Below, in pieces: positions 45,631-57,066 of a stretch of 64,000 bases of DNA. This DNA comes from Ypsolopha sequella. Its lineage: Eukaryota; Arthropoda; Insecta; Lepidoptera; Ypsolophidae. Position numbers and translations under genes: made by a program. Location of the stretch: NCBI GenBank assembly GCA_934047225.1, contig OW204012.1, forward strand, positions 8,370,001 to 8,434,000. Reading direction: 5' to 3'. The notes below the pieces were generated by a model that was not told where the DNA came from, made no database searches, and was given only the letters and a program-made list of their open reading frames with translations. Every line of letters begins with the position of its first letter. Position 1 is the first letter of the stretch.

Positions 45631-47144
45631 CCCAATGAAACTTTGCACACATCTTAAGATATGTTTCCCTTCCCATGTGTGGGGACACCGCACTCCGACC
45701 CATCTCTTAACAAGAGGTGTAGATGGCGAGATATTCAAAAAGCGCCGAATTTGTAAAATGTTTTCAGGTAAAAACTGTTTTCCATGAAACGGTAACTGTT
45801 TATTTATAGAAAAGTGTGTAAACTTAGTCTACTTTACATGGACGACGTCTGTATTGTCTCTTTTTTATTTTCAGTAAAGATAAAATTTATATAACTTGCT
45901 AAAAATTGGAACGATTGAAACGAATGGAAACTTTGCGATGGTATAACACAATACATAGGTTATGAGGTTTTGTTGAATAACTATTGAGTGAATTTTGAAT
46001 TTAAGTGTTCTATTTCAATTAATTAAAAAAGGCGGGCTTTTCACAATCCGGCTGCGAAACGGCTCTTTAGAGGCGTTACTCAAAGTCACTAGCGTTACAA
46101 CAGATTCTAGTAAGGTTTATTCCGTTATGTATTTATGGTCCGTTAGGGGTGGATCACGTGATCAGTCTTGCGTGCATTTCGGTCAAATAGGTTGATAGAC
46201 TAATGGTTAAAATACTTTACTATTATTATTTTTTACTACCGCCAAGTTAAAAAAATAATGCTACATCGTTCTTTGGAAATAACGACCCTAAGAAAATTGG
46301 TAGCCCACATTCGTGTGTTCCCTTTTTAGCCAACCGTTTATTTTTCCATCAAGTTAAAGTTTCGAATCATGTTTCCAAAACAGTTAAAACATTTCTCATC
46401 TCTTCGAAAACATTTGTACTCTTCAGTTCTGTAATAAAAAATATAACTGAAAAATTTGTTTTATTGTTGTAATATGTTAATAAAATATTAAATTTTTATA
46501 AAATACCGTATGAGGGATTTTTATTTTTTGTATGCTACACTTTACAAAAATATAATTACTCAATTAAACGGTTTTAAACGGTATATTTCAACCCCTCAGT
46601 GGTGTCGTTATCAGGCGATTAGAAAAATATTATATATGACATAATTATATAGGTAGGTATTTGAAGTTAGTTAGAGTTGTATTGTCCAATACCCACTGTG
46701 AGATATCGCGCAAATACCGGACAACGAAGCTTCATTTAAAATAATTACAGGTAGCCATTTTATATTTACTCAATAAAACCTAGCAATTTAAATGCCTAGA
46801 CTACTGCTAAGCGCCTAAGGTGCTATAAAAATCCAGTATAATTACACATTCATCACGCATTAAGTTGTGTCTATTTTTGTTCTTGACTCATCTCCGTGAT
46901 AATTCAAGGGCGAACCCAACATGGAAATGATGGTTATTATCTTATGTTTTTTTAAGCCAACTAGTTTTTTGCGTGATGTCATAGAGATTGGCCCTTGTTT
47001 TTATAGGGACTTCTTTTTAATTATATCGGGTATGTCTACTTAGTAGAGATGTAGGTACCATTAAATAAAAACCAAATGTTTGGTTTGATACTGAACTAAC
47101 TTTAAAAAAAATGCACGGTTCTTTTGTGTATAGTTTCTTAATTT
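45631..47144. other. No gene seen; one diverged CTGATAA-type unit
   Basis: At 46569-46618 the minus strand reads CTGATAACGACACC, then GGGGTTGAAATATACCG, a weak relative of the hammerhead-like units. The rest is AT-rich without support. Confidence 0.35.
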
Positions 47145-47698
47145 TTAGGGTTCCGTAGTACCTAAAAGGTACAAAAGGATCCTTAATGGTGAAACTTCAT
47201 TTTCCGTCCGTTCGTATGTCACAGCCTCATAACTTTAGCAAAGTTTAAAAGACTTTAAATTTGGCACAAAAATAGTATTAACTGTCTGTCTATTTTGTAT
47301 GTCTACACAAAACAGCGTAAAAAAAATTTGCAAAATTTTAAATTGTTCGAAATATTTCCTAAACAAAAGAGAGAAAAATAAAAAATATTATCCTAAAATA
47401 CAATATGGGTATTAAACTGTAGTTATTAAAAAGTTGAGTGTTAAAAAATATATAGATGGTTATATTTAATTGCATCTATTTCGAGAAATCTTTGAAAAAC
47501 CACAAAAAAATGTGTCTCCAAAACTGGTGGACCGAAAAATATGAAAAAAATCATGGTAGAGATTACAGTGTTTACGTAGAGATTACAGGAAAAATATAGC
47601 GGTTAAGAAATTCACAAAAAAATGACAAAAATAAATGTTTCATTCAAGATACGAAACCCTAGGTACGCGAGTCTGACTCACACTTGACCGGTTTTTAA
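47145..47698 (+). mobile_element. GGGTTCCGTA-family element, long form
   Basis: Starts TTTTTAGGGTTCCGTAGTAC and ends CGCGAGTCTGACTCACACTT followed by GACCGGTTTTT. It pairs in type with the reverse copy at 50508-51065. Confidence 0.75.
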
Positions 47699-47979
47699 AA
47701 TACCAGTACTTCCTTGTGGCCAAAATATTTTTAAAACTTATTATGGGTGCCAATATTCCAATTTATTAGTCAATTACATTAAAACTTAAATAACAAAAAA
47801 GTAACTTAATTCAAAACTAAATAATCCTAAAATAAAATAAAAGAAAAACCTTATATTAGATAAAACATTATACTAAATAAAACATTATTCTAAATACAAA
47901 ATATTCTCCAAATTATTATCAATATAATCAGAGCTGTCTTTTCCAAGGATATAAAGCCTTTTAGCAGCAAGATATTGTT

Positions 47980-48020
47980 TTATATTAAATTAAATTAAAT
48001 TAAATTATATTATATTAAAG
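47980..48020. repeat. TTAAA microsatellite
   Basis: About six ATTAA-type pentamer repeats. The rest of 47700-48782 is AT-rich, with a CA/CT-rich tract at 48226-48268. Confidence 0.7.
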
Positions 48021-48782
48021 CAATAAACAATAAAATATTGTTTCTCAAAAAAGCTGACTAACTTGTTATGTATTGTTTTTCTAACTTTTCTTTATAAAAA
48101 CTTTTCAACGTATTACCTACGATATAAAAAACTAAAACTAGATTTAAATAAAGGAGGAGCACAACATTTTCATTATAAAATAACGTGAGTAACTAAGTTA
48201 GTATACATATAAATAACTATTATTCACACACACTCACACCCTCTCTCACACACACTCACACTCACTACAAAGTAATAGAATAAGTTAAGTTACTTTAATT
48301 TAATTGCATTGTATCTTTACTTGTAATTGGTAACTTTATATAAAAACTAAAAAACTGTGTGGAAGAGCGGGGTCTCCTAATACAAGTATTTACGTACTTA
48401 AAAGGAGTTTCCAACTCAGCTATGTTAAACCGCTTTGAATGATAAATAAAGATATTGTATTGTATAAGACGAAGGCGATTGTGAATTTAAAAAAAATTTA
48501 GTACAATCGTGACTTCGTTTATCCAAGATTTAAAAAATTCAAACTGCATCAAAGATTGTAGTCTCTAGCAAGACAAAAAGGTTGGTCCAAGGTGGTTGGG
48601 ATCTCTTATGGATTTATTTCCGTGAAAAGTCGTAAAGATGGTAATTTTCGAATTCTTGGACTGAATTTATGACCGAGTTGGGACGAGACACGGGGTATTA
48701 TGGGACAAAAGGCTTACCAGGAGTTATGGGCAAAGATTAAGGATTATGATAAATAAGAGGACGTAATCTGAGCATATAAGAT

Positions 48783-49070
48783 ACTCGGTTGGTGATCATT
48801 GAACCTTGTTCCTGGTCCCTGGCCGGGTCTCCGGTATGGGTTCGGGCGGTTGATTGGATTTCACCTTGTATAATATATATTTTACCTATCATTTTAATCG
48901 TATATATATTACTACATAAATTAAATAAACGTTTAATCTAGTTCATGTATATTTATTATTTTATTAAATATATATTTTTTACAAGATTAAATTTGGACTT
49001 GTGAAACGTGTATTTTATATACCTACTTTGCAAAATAAACTATTTGAATTTGAATTGAATTTGAAATTTG
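48783..49070 (+). mobile_element. CR1/L2-like retrotransposon, tail-only copy
   Basis: Begins CTCGGTTGGTGATCATTGAA and matches 26267-26545, ending AATAAACTATTTGAATTTGA. No coding part. Confidence 0.8.
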
Positions 49071-49482
49071 ATTTAATACCAGCAGTATGTACCTTTTGTA
49101 TTATTTATTTTAAAGTTGTACTTTTACGTTTTATTTGTCAGCTTATTAGTTTTTAACCGCTTTTCATTTGACTCATTTCAGTAACTTTTGCTGTAGGTGA
49201 CAACGATTTATATTGATCCCTTTATTGGGATCTCTTTTATATGAAATAAACACGGTACACATCAAAATTTGTGGTTAAGTTATTTTAAATTTAATAAAAA
49301 GCGTTCAGTAGAGATACTAAATTTTAGATAATTATATTTAAATTTAATTAAAATTTTACTTAATTGAGCTTATATAGAATTTTACATAAACTAATTTACC
49401 TACATTTTTATTTTTTTGACCAACTGAAAGAAAAAAGAGGTTAAATCTAAGGAGAAAACATAGAATAATTTTATTATTCTAA

Positions 49483-49924
49483 GGCCCACTTGCAGCATGT
49501 TCTTAACTCGACTTTAACTAGGGTTAAGTCAAAAAATAGAGGGTTAAGAAAAAGCTCTCTTGCACCAATCAAAATCTCGGGTTAAACTAGGGTTAAACTA
49601 AGACAAAGTCATCAGAATTTAACCCGACTCTCACCTTGAGTTAAACTCGGGTTAGCGAAGTAATGTTACCAGTTTGACTTAAATTGTGTTGTTTCCAATG
49701 ACATTATATAGATACTATACCTCATTGGTTGCAACTAATTACTTTATGGTAACATTCTAAATAAATGTCAAATATCAAACAATCGCTTAGCTTGGGATTG
49801 CTAACCCGCTTCGATATTATCATGGTGCAATAGGACTAATGAAATGTCGGGTTAGTTAACTCTTCGCTTGGGTTAGTTAACTCGAGGGTTAAGGATTTTT
49901 TCTCGATCATGCTGCAAGTGGGCC
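49483..49924. mobile_element. PIF/Harbinger-type MITE with TAA duplication
   Basis: GGCCCACTTGCAGCATG at the left and its inverse at the right, flanked by TAA (49480-49482, 49925-49927). The interior has many GGGTTAA motifs in both orientations. Non-coding. Confidence 0.9.
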
Positions 49925-50284
49925 TAAGAGAGAAAAGAGTGGCGGTTACTAATAACAAGAATATATTTCACTGAAAAGAAATAAATAACTGTTAAATTTG
50001 GATCCATGGGTGTATACATTTATTCAACTTCTTTTTCAATAATAGTTTCGCATCTAAGTTGTAAGAAAATAAAAGAAATTCGCTGACAAACATAAGAAAG
50101 AAAGAATTAAAGCAAGCCACATTTAAAGATTCAGTTTTTATAATGTACTTAGTTACAAAATATAGCATTAAGAAGAAACATCACAATTACATTACTAAAA
50201 AAGAAAACTTGCATAGAACATCTACATAATTTCCCATATTAATTTACTAGCGAAAGAAGCTGATTAGTTGTAACAGGATCGTAC

Positions 50285-50457
50285 CAGCAGGTCTACCTTG
50301 TAATTCTGATTTTCATCAACATCAACTTGAGATTGAAATTTGACGTGCGTGCGAAAGAGATGGCATGTTAGGCGGGTGTCGTCGCACGCACGTCAAATTT
50401 CAATCTCAAGTTGATGTTGATGAAAATCAAAATTACGCGGTAGACCCGCAGATATCC
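50285..50457. repeat. Near-perfect inverted repeat, about 70-bp arms
   Basis: ATTTTCATCAACATCAACTT and the following TTGACGTGCGTGCG at the left are matched exactly by the inverse at the right around a loop of about 30 bp. Outer bases (AGGTCTACC / GGTAGACC) also pair. No flanking duplication seen. Confidence 0.85.
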
Positions 50458-50507
50458 GTAGCTTCTGCCCTCCCCACTGATGTGTGCATGATTGAGTAAA
50501 TTTTCAA

Positions 50508-51065
50508 AAAATCTGCCAAGTGCGAATCAGACTCGCGTACCTAGGGTTACGTATTGTGGATAATAAATTTAATTTTGTAATTTTTTTCGTAAATATCCCA
50601 ACCGCTTTATTTTTAAATTTTTCTTATAATCTTTACGTAAACACATATTACCATGATTTTTTTCATATTTTTCGTTCCACGAGTTTTGGAGATAAGGGGG
50701 GGGACATACATATTTTTTCAAGATTGATCGAAACCAGTGCCAGTAAATACAGTAAAAGGATATATGTTTGCAATCAACTTCTTTATATTATGTACAATTT
50801 GATACCCATATTCTATTTTAAGGATAATATTTTTTATTTTTCTCACTTTTGTTTTGAAAATATTTTGAACAATTTCAATTTTTTTTATATTTTTTTGCAT
50901 CGTAATATGTGGGCAAATAATGCTACTTTTGTGCTAAATTTCATGCCTTTATCTTTAACAGTACTAAAGTTATGAGCCTGTGACATACGGACGAACGGAT
51001 GGTCAACGAAGTCTCACCATAAAGGTCTCTTTTGTACCTTTTAGGTACTACGTAACCCTAAAAGT
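50508..51065 (-). mobile_element. GGGTTCCGTA-family element, long form, reverse
   Basis: Starts with the GCCAAGTGCGAATCAGACTC terminus and ends GGTACTACGTAACCCTAAAA. The 151-codon frame inside is an AT-rich chance frame (Phe, Ile, Asn, Tyr). Confidence 0.75.
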
Positions 51066-51241
51066 AGAACTATCCCATCCACTGCACATACATAATCTTT
51101 GCCAGCAAGGATGCGGGTGCACGCGGGGTGAGATGCGAAGTGCGGGGCGGGGTCACCGACCTCGACCGTCCATTCGACCGGACACCATTGAAATAAAGAT
51201 TATGATGACGTTTAGAACCTCTTTGGTGGTCAAGAATCTAC

Positions 51242-51728
51242 TTAAGGCCCTTACCATTGCCAAATGGGTACTTTCTAAAGCCTACTCCTCGTTTATGGCC
51301 AAACCAAAAATAATGAAAAAATGTATTATGAATAATCAACTCTTAGACAACATATGCAACAGTTTTCTTTTTCATACCACCAAAACTTCTACAAGAATTT
51401 TTTTTTTTACTGAATGGTGTTTTTTGACCTCAAATTCCCTACTGCTCCTGAGTGGCTTGGCCGATTGAATTCATCTATGCTTTGATAAATAGATAAACTT
51501 CGTGGATATTTTTTTTATGATAAACATAACATAAGATTATTCAATCGAGTAATCACGTCCAAGTGAAAAGTATATTTTTCCCCTATTTCGCTCTCTCAAG
51601 GACGCAGCGAGCGTCGTAACAGCCACTATGCATTGCGCGCTGATATGAACGTTATTTCAATGTCGTTTCCGTTGATATTTGTAGTGACAAATATCAAGCT
51701 GCTAATTTGGCGATGGTAATCGCCTTAA
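51242..51728. mobile_element. TTAA-bounded MITE, copy 2
   Basis: Close copy of 29483-29956, with TTAAGGCCCTTACCATTGCC and GGCGATGGTAATCGCCTTAA at the ends. Confidence 0.85.
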
Positions 51729-53231
51729 GTGCACCCATTCTTGCTGGACACAGAAAACTATTTCATTATTGTGAAGGAATAAAGACCAAAATTGGTAATC
51801 TAAGTTAAATTGAAATTCAATCTGGCTGGTTTTAGTCTTTGCTTTTTTTTGTAAGAGCTTTTGTTGTTTGGTTTGGCCGTCTTACCAGTTTTAAGAAATC
51901 AGAAATGCAATATCATTAAAATAGGAATGTCAACAAATATAATATATTGTTTACCAAAATATATTTTGACTCCCTAAACACTTTATACTTAAAAAGTGTA
52001 CCAAAAAAGCGAATGTAAGAAATAGTAAATCCGCATTGCAGATAAAGAAGTACTTATAAGTGATAAAGTAATGCTTGAATTTTAAAATATAAACGGGAGC
52101 CAAATTGAGTAAATGTTTACCAAATTTAGAACAGCCCATTTACGCGCTTACATACGAGTAACTGAAACAAACTACAACGCTTGCAATAAAATTTTGGTAT
52201 AAATCAAAACAAAATGTTTTTCAGAAATCCCTCAGTGCAGACGAGAGCCGGTAGGTTAGGTTAGGTTATATTTGGTGAGTCTACGACCGCCTTTTCTTCG
52301 TGGATATTTTTTTTATGACAACTCGGTCTTCGGTCTTGTCCTAAAATCAGGTTTTAGGAGTAACAAAAGTGTAATTAAGATAACATTTCAGAATAAATTA
52401 GGGTTAAATTTTTTAGCTTATTGCATCAGTTTGGTGGTTTTTGTTAGTTTACTATTGCTTTATGATTGCTTTATAATTAGAAGAAAAATTCCGTTCTCTA
52501 TACTCTATCATAGAGCCTCTATGTTGCCGTATTGTCACGATATGTGAAAAGAACAAATAAATTAATATCCAAGTGAATCCAGCCAGAAGTGAACAGACAA
52601 TAACAGTGACATCGGCTGCGAATTATCTGGAATACAACCTATAGATAACCATGAAACAATTTAAGTAGGTAAATTTTTTTTTAATAATTTTCCTTTTTGA
52701 ACGTAATTTTTTTTCTGCTTTTGAATGTATAATGAGAAAGATTATTATATAATTTTTTATTTAACACCTCACATACAATCAAACATAATTTTTTTTTTTG
52801 ACAAATGATACTTTTTTGCAGTCAGTACCGCGCGCTTACGTCATCCGAGCGAAGTCTCAAGTTAACTCTTGCGGGTTGTATACATGTATTTATAAAATGC
52901 GAAATAAGGCACAGTCGTACAGCGAGCGCTCTCCCGTTGATGTCTTTTATATGGGAGTATGAAAGCATCCGAGCACAGAGGGCCTTGTATAGATGTATAT
53001 CAAACGGATTGTACAAAACCCGTAAAAAGTTTAGTCCTCTTAGTCCAAAAGATGACTACCTAATTAGAAAGAAATAAATAATATTTCTATAATGTTTGTA
53101 AGTAATAATCACAGAACTAAAAGGCCATGAAAGCCGTGACGGCGACGCACCGATATGATCAATACGTCAAGACATAACCCGCGGGCCTCTCATTTCTCAA
53201 CAGAACGCGTTAGAATAAACATATTGTAAAA
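51729..53231. other. No gene seen
   Basis: AT-rich DNA. The frames at 52272-52547 and 52805-53077 have no recognisable domain. TATTTTTTTTATGACAA near 52301 repeats a piece of the 51502 region. Confidence 0.4.
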
Positions 53232-53312
53232 ATGGTGTATTGCAGCATGGCAAATTGTTCTAATTCTTCAAATAACGCAAATAAGACATCCAAAGGATTT
53301 CACATTTCACTC
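53232..53312 (+). CDS. Possible first exon of a THAP-domain protein
   Basis: ATG opens 27 codons, MVYCSMANCSNSSNNANK then TSKGFHISL, ended by a strong donor GTAAGT (53313). THAP zinc fingers start with a C-x(2-4)-C pair near the N-terminus and reach a Phe-His block at the end of the first exon. This exon has C-x4-C and FHIS in those places. THAP genes often split just after this block. The zinc-completing C-x2-H exon and the AVPTF motif were not found in the window. It could instead be a transposon-derived THAP fragment or chance. Confidence 0.45.
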
Positions 53313-53587
53313 GTAAGTAATTTAAACATGTATTTACTGCGATATTTACAGATATTTGCGCCTAGTGTGGTATATTTTTAGTTTAATGGATATTAATTTT
53401 ATTCATATTTTAGTAATTAAACGATTTTACTTTACAAATTCATCCAGTGAAAAGTTTTTTTTTATGTCTTGGCGGCGGCGGCTGCTATTTTAAGCACCAG
53501 TTTTTGCCAGTGTCAAGATAGATTCTGTCATGGTTAGTTATTCAGACTTTCAGACGCCGTTTGTTCATCACGCACGGTACAATTAAA

Positions 53588-53890
53588 AAAACCGGCCAAG
53601 TGCGAGTTGGACTTGCGCACGAAAGGTTCCATACCATTGTCTATAAAAACGGAAAAAAATCTATTCTGTTGTATGGGAGCCCCCTAAAATATTTATTTTT
53701 TTCTGTTTTTTAGTATTTGTTGTTATAGTGGCAACTGAAATACATAATCTGTGAAAATTTCAACTGTCTAACTATCACGGTTCATGAGATACAGCCTGGT
53801 GACAGACGGACAGACAGACGGACAGACGGACAGCGGAGTCTTAGTAATAGGGTCCCGTTGGTTATCCTTTGGGTACGGAACCCTAAAAAC
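53588..53890 (-). mobile_element. GGGTTCCGTACC-family element, reverse
   Basis: ACCGGCCAAGTGCGAGTTGG at the left and GGGTACGGAACCCTAAAAA at the right. Confidence 0.8.
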
Positions 53891-53931
53891 GATTTAATCA
53901 GATCCACATACATATAATATATACACAGTTA

Positions 53932-54190
53932 TATACAGGTATGCTGGGTGTTAATATGATGTTATGGAAGCCGGAAACTGGTGATAGTACTCGTCCATAC
54001 AAACAACTTTTACTATATGAAGCCAATTCTCAAATAGCGAAAAAAAAATTGGCTGTTCCATAAACAAGTTTCATACCTACTCGATAAAAATGTATGAAGC
54101 AACTGATTTTGTTTTCATGATTTCTTTTTTTTTTTTCGAGAAAAAAAAAGAAATCATGAAAACAGAATCATCTTAACACCCTGTATATAT
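53932..54190. mobile_element. Tc1/mariner-like MITE with A/T-rich hairpin
   Basis: TATACAGG...GGGTGTTAATATGATG at the left and CATCTTAACACCCTGTATA at the right. Inside, GTTTTCATGATTTCTTTTTT and its inverse form a perfect hairpin (54106-54168). A fragment of the family is near 42433. Confidence 0.6.
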
Positions 54191-54835
54191 GCAAGAAGCC
54201 TCAGATAAACAAGCTTATAACGATACTTCATAAAACAAGGGCAGGCCAAAAAAAAATTACCTTCAAATTCTCAAGGATCTGATTGCGCGTGGACAGTGAC
54301 AGGGGTGCACAGCTGTGAAACAAATACTCTGGTAGTGGCGTTAGTTACGAATTTGGACACAACGAGTCCACGCGCCATAAGATCCTTGACTGTACCTTTC
54401 AAGAGTATGGAGGTCAGTGGTAAAGAGTCATCGATCGATCGATACCGACCATAGATATACTTAGGCGTTATATCCCAAGTCTATGATACCGACCGAATAG
54501 AAAAAAGTTTCATAGAGAAAGGTTATTGTTACCCGTGGTTTTCTATAGAGGTAAGCACTCCAGTCTGGTTATGAACTTCTTGAATCAAACTCATAGATAT
54601 CACAAGAAAAGTGCTCAGACTGTGGTTAAACCATAGATAAGATTCATATAACTTGTCAGACTGTTATGACTAGACCAATTAGCAAAAGCAGTCATTACAT
54701 TTTTATTGAGCAAAGAGCCTAAATAAAATTTTCGTACCATGTTTTCTTCTCTATACAACCTTGGTAAGTGGTGACTTGCCAGTTTAAACTATCAGAAGAC
54801 ACCGGTAACCTAATTAGCAACCTGTCGATTTTACA

Positions 54836-55549
54836 ATGGCGAATGTTAATGTAGTTCCCCTTGAATCTAATCCCGATGTTTTGAACAGCTATCTGCTTAA
54901 GTTTGGCGTCCCACCTAATTGGAGCATTGTAGATGTATTGTGTCTGGAAGATACAGTGGAGTGCTCGGTGCCAGAACCCGTTCTCGCTGTAATATTTGTC
55001 TTCCCCGTCACTTCCTGTTACGAAAACTACAAGAGAAAGCAAGAAAAGGCAATATACAACAGAAAATTTATTACGTGCCCAAATATTTCTAACAATGTCT
55101 TTTTTATGAAGCAGTATCCTCCCAATGCAGGTGGCACTATAGCTATTATCCACAGTCTAGCTAACAACACTGACAAGATATCACTATCTGAGGGTACTTT
55201 CAGGAGTTTTCTGGCAGAAGCAAAGGGGTTAACTCCTGAAGCTAGAGGTGAGATGTTGACTACTAAATACACTGATATAATATATGCTCACATGGAAACA
55301 GCTCAATATGGTCAGAGTGCCATGGTGAGTGCAGATGTCCCTGCGAATCATCACTTTGTAACATTTGTGCATGCTGATGGATTTCTGTACGAGTTGGATG
55401 GACGTAGATCTCAACCAGTGAACCAAGGGACCACTCAACCTGAATGTTTACTAGCTGATGCTGGCGTTATTATACAACAGTATATGGCTCTAGAACCGAA
55501 AGAACTTAGATATTCTGTTCTTGCTTTGTCTGCTACATCTACTAAATAA
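54836..55549 (+). CDS. UCHL3-type ubiquitin hydrolase lacking the catalytic cysteine
   Basis: An uninterrupted frame of 237 residues, close to the 230 of UCHL3. The N-terminus has PLESNPDVLNSYLLKFGV, followed by NWSIVDV and VLAVIFVFP, as in family C12 ubiquitin C-terminal hydrolases, which remove small adducts from ubiquitin. The active-site loop reads FFMKQYPPNAGGTIAIIHSL. The oxyanion Gln is present (93), but position 99, the nucleophile Cys, is Gly (codon GGT at 55130-55132; TGT is expected). The His (173, in NHHFVTFVHADG) and Asp (188, in YELDGR) are kept. It therefore cannot act as a normal cysteine protease but may still bind ubiquitin. Lack of introns suggests a retrocopy. AATAAA sites lie at 55545 and 55587. 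Confidence 0.9.
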   Translation: MANVNVVPLESNPDVLNSYLLKFGVPPNWSIVDVLCLEDTVECSVPEPVLAVIFVFPVTSCYENYKRKQEKAIYNRKFITCPNISNNVFFMKQYPPNAGGTIAIIHSLANNTDKISLSEGTFRSFLAEAKGLTPEARGEMLTTKYTDIIYAHMETAQYGQSAMVSADVPANHHFVTFVHADGFLYELDGRRSQPVNQGTTQPECLLADAGVIIQQYMALEPKELRYSVLALSATSTK

Positions 55550-55586
55550 ATTGTTTATTGAAGTTGGTCATGCTCAGACTTGGACA

Positions 55587-55592
55587 AATAAA
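55587..55592 (+). promoter_or_regulatory. Candidate polyadenylation signal of the UCH gene
   Basis: AATAAA 38 bases after the stop; another AATAAA overlaps the stop codon. Placement only; no transcript evidence. Confidence 0.4.
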
Positions 55593-55859
55593 CCAGTGTA
55601 CAGTCTATTTATACCAAATTCTAAATTGTAGGCATAGCGAGCCTTTTTAATGTGAAACTTCAAAGTTTTATTGTAGATCTTTGGTGTTTAATGAATAACT
55701 TACTTTATTTTGTGATATTAATGAAGTTTTTTGTTTTATGGCTAACTCTGTAGTTTTTTTTAATTAAACATGTCTGCTTTTGTAGACCAATTGATGCTTT
55801 TTCTTCTCTTCACTGTTCTTAACAATGCTTCTTTACCCATTTATCTAGGGGAACGTTTT

Positions 55860-56068
55860 AGTTTCTATTCCGATTGAGGCAGATTGCGACGCCCTATCAA
55901 TCAGAAAAAATCCTTTTTTTATCATGTATACCTACTCATAAAACTGATTTTAACTTGGACTCTTTCTCATGGAATCGTCTGCCTATATCCGTCCAAAACT
56001 GTCATACTATAAATACTTTTAAAACTAAACTAAAAGCTCACTACTTTAGTGAACTAAACCCCTAACTC
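55860..56068 (+). pseudogene. Non-LTR reverse transcriptase C-terminal fragment
   Basis: The frame includes DFNLDSFSWNRLPISVQNC and INTFKTKLKAHYFSE, then a stop. W-N-x-L-P-x-S-V and the FK-x-K-L-K pattern are the usual last residues of non-LTR retrotransposon proteins. The RT domain is missing. The family differs from the CR1/L2-like element above. Confidence 0.6.
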
Positions 56069-56184
56069 ATCCATAATTTATTCATTTCATATACATTTCA
56101 TCCAACATTATCAATGTTTTGTCCGGTCACAAGTTCTACCGTAATGAGGGATTTTCTTTTCTTTTTTTTTTACTCTTCCCTAGT

Positions 56185-56712
56185 CGCTGGATAGATGGCG
56201 CTGAACTTAGTAAGTTACTGCAAGGAACAGAACGTCACATAATTTTTTGATTATTTCACTTGGATGTAATTTTGAGATCGTAAAACGTAAATAAAAAAGT
56301 AATTAATGTCATTGTTACATCACATCACAATGACATTTTGAAAATAAATAAATAATAACAACAAGGGAAAAAAAATATTTAGCAGTCTTTTTATGAGTTT
56401 TCTACGCCAGAAAGAAAATGTCCCAAGAGAAAAAGAAGAGAAGTCTGTGCCTCGTGGATTTGTGTAAAAATGAAGCCATACATCTTTTTCCTAAAGATGA
56501 AACATAATGATAAAGATGAAACATAAAGATAATGATTCGTACATTTTAAAACTGGACGGACCATAACAAAGCATTCGCACATATGCTCAGCACACATGTC
56601 AGTCAACCAACGAGCGTATGTGACGTGACGTGACGCAATGTTTTTTTTTCCAATCGTTTTGACTTTGGCACCTAGTAACGTAGTCAGTTCAACGCCATCT
56701 ACAGAGTTCTTG
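56185..56712. mobile_element. Possible MITE with ATAGATGGCGCTGAAC ends
   Basis: ATAGATGGCGCTGAACTTAG at the left and the imperfect inverse AGTTCAACGCCATCTACAGA at the right, with GTAAGTTACT / AGTAACGTAGT further in. No clear duplication. Confidence 0.45.
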
Positions 56713-56946
56713 GAAACTATGTTTTTTTTTTTAATACTCAAAAAGAAAACCTCTCATTAAAATCAATCGCAGTCCACCGCGCATGGGTTTGGTCACAAGT
56801 ATGACCATCATTCAAACCATTACCTATTAAAACCTCAGACATGGCTGTATGGGCTAAGTTCCCTTTATAGCAGAAAAGAATATTTAAAATCATTATTTTA
56901 CTAAGAAAACTGCACTTTTTTCTGTATTATTTTTCTATATTTTTCT

Positions 56947-57066
56947 GTACACGACTTAAATTATTTGACAGGACTAACCTTATTTTAAGCGTCTTGTCTT
57001 TGTCTTTTCGACACAGAAAGAAAAAGACCGAACGCTTACATTAAGTTTAGTCCTGTGTCAAATTAT
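56947..57066. repeat. Short foldback, TTTGACAGGACTAA arms
   Basis: ATTTGACAGGACTAACCTTA and AAGCG pair with CGCTTACATTAAG and TTTAGTCCTGTGTCAAAT. TTTGACAGGACTAAACTTAA also occurs near 15640. Confidence 0.65.

Noticed and set aside
50520..50975. 151-codon frame as a gene
   Set aside because: It lies inside a dispersed repeat and its composition (Phe, Ile, Asn, Tyr) is that of AT-rich non-coding DNA.
54240..54310. Minus-strand candidate for the missing ZP signal-peptide exon (CAG acceptor-like start, AAG|GTAATT donor)
   Set aside because: The phase needed to join the exon ending at 44380 puts a TGA inside it, and it encodes no hydrophobic signal sequence.
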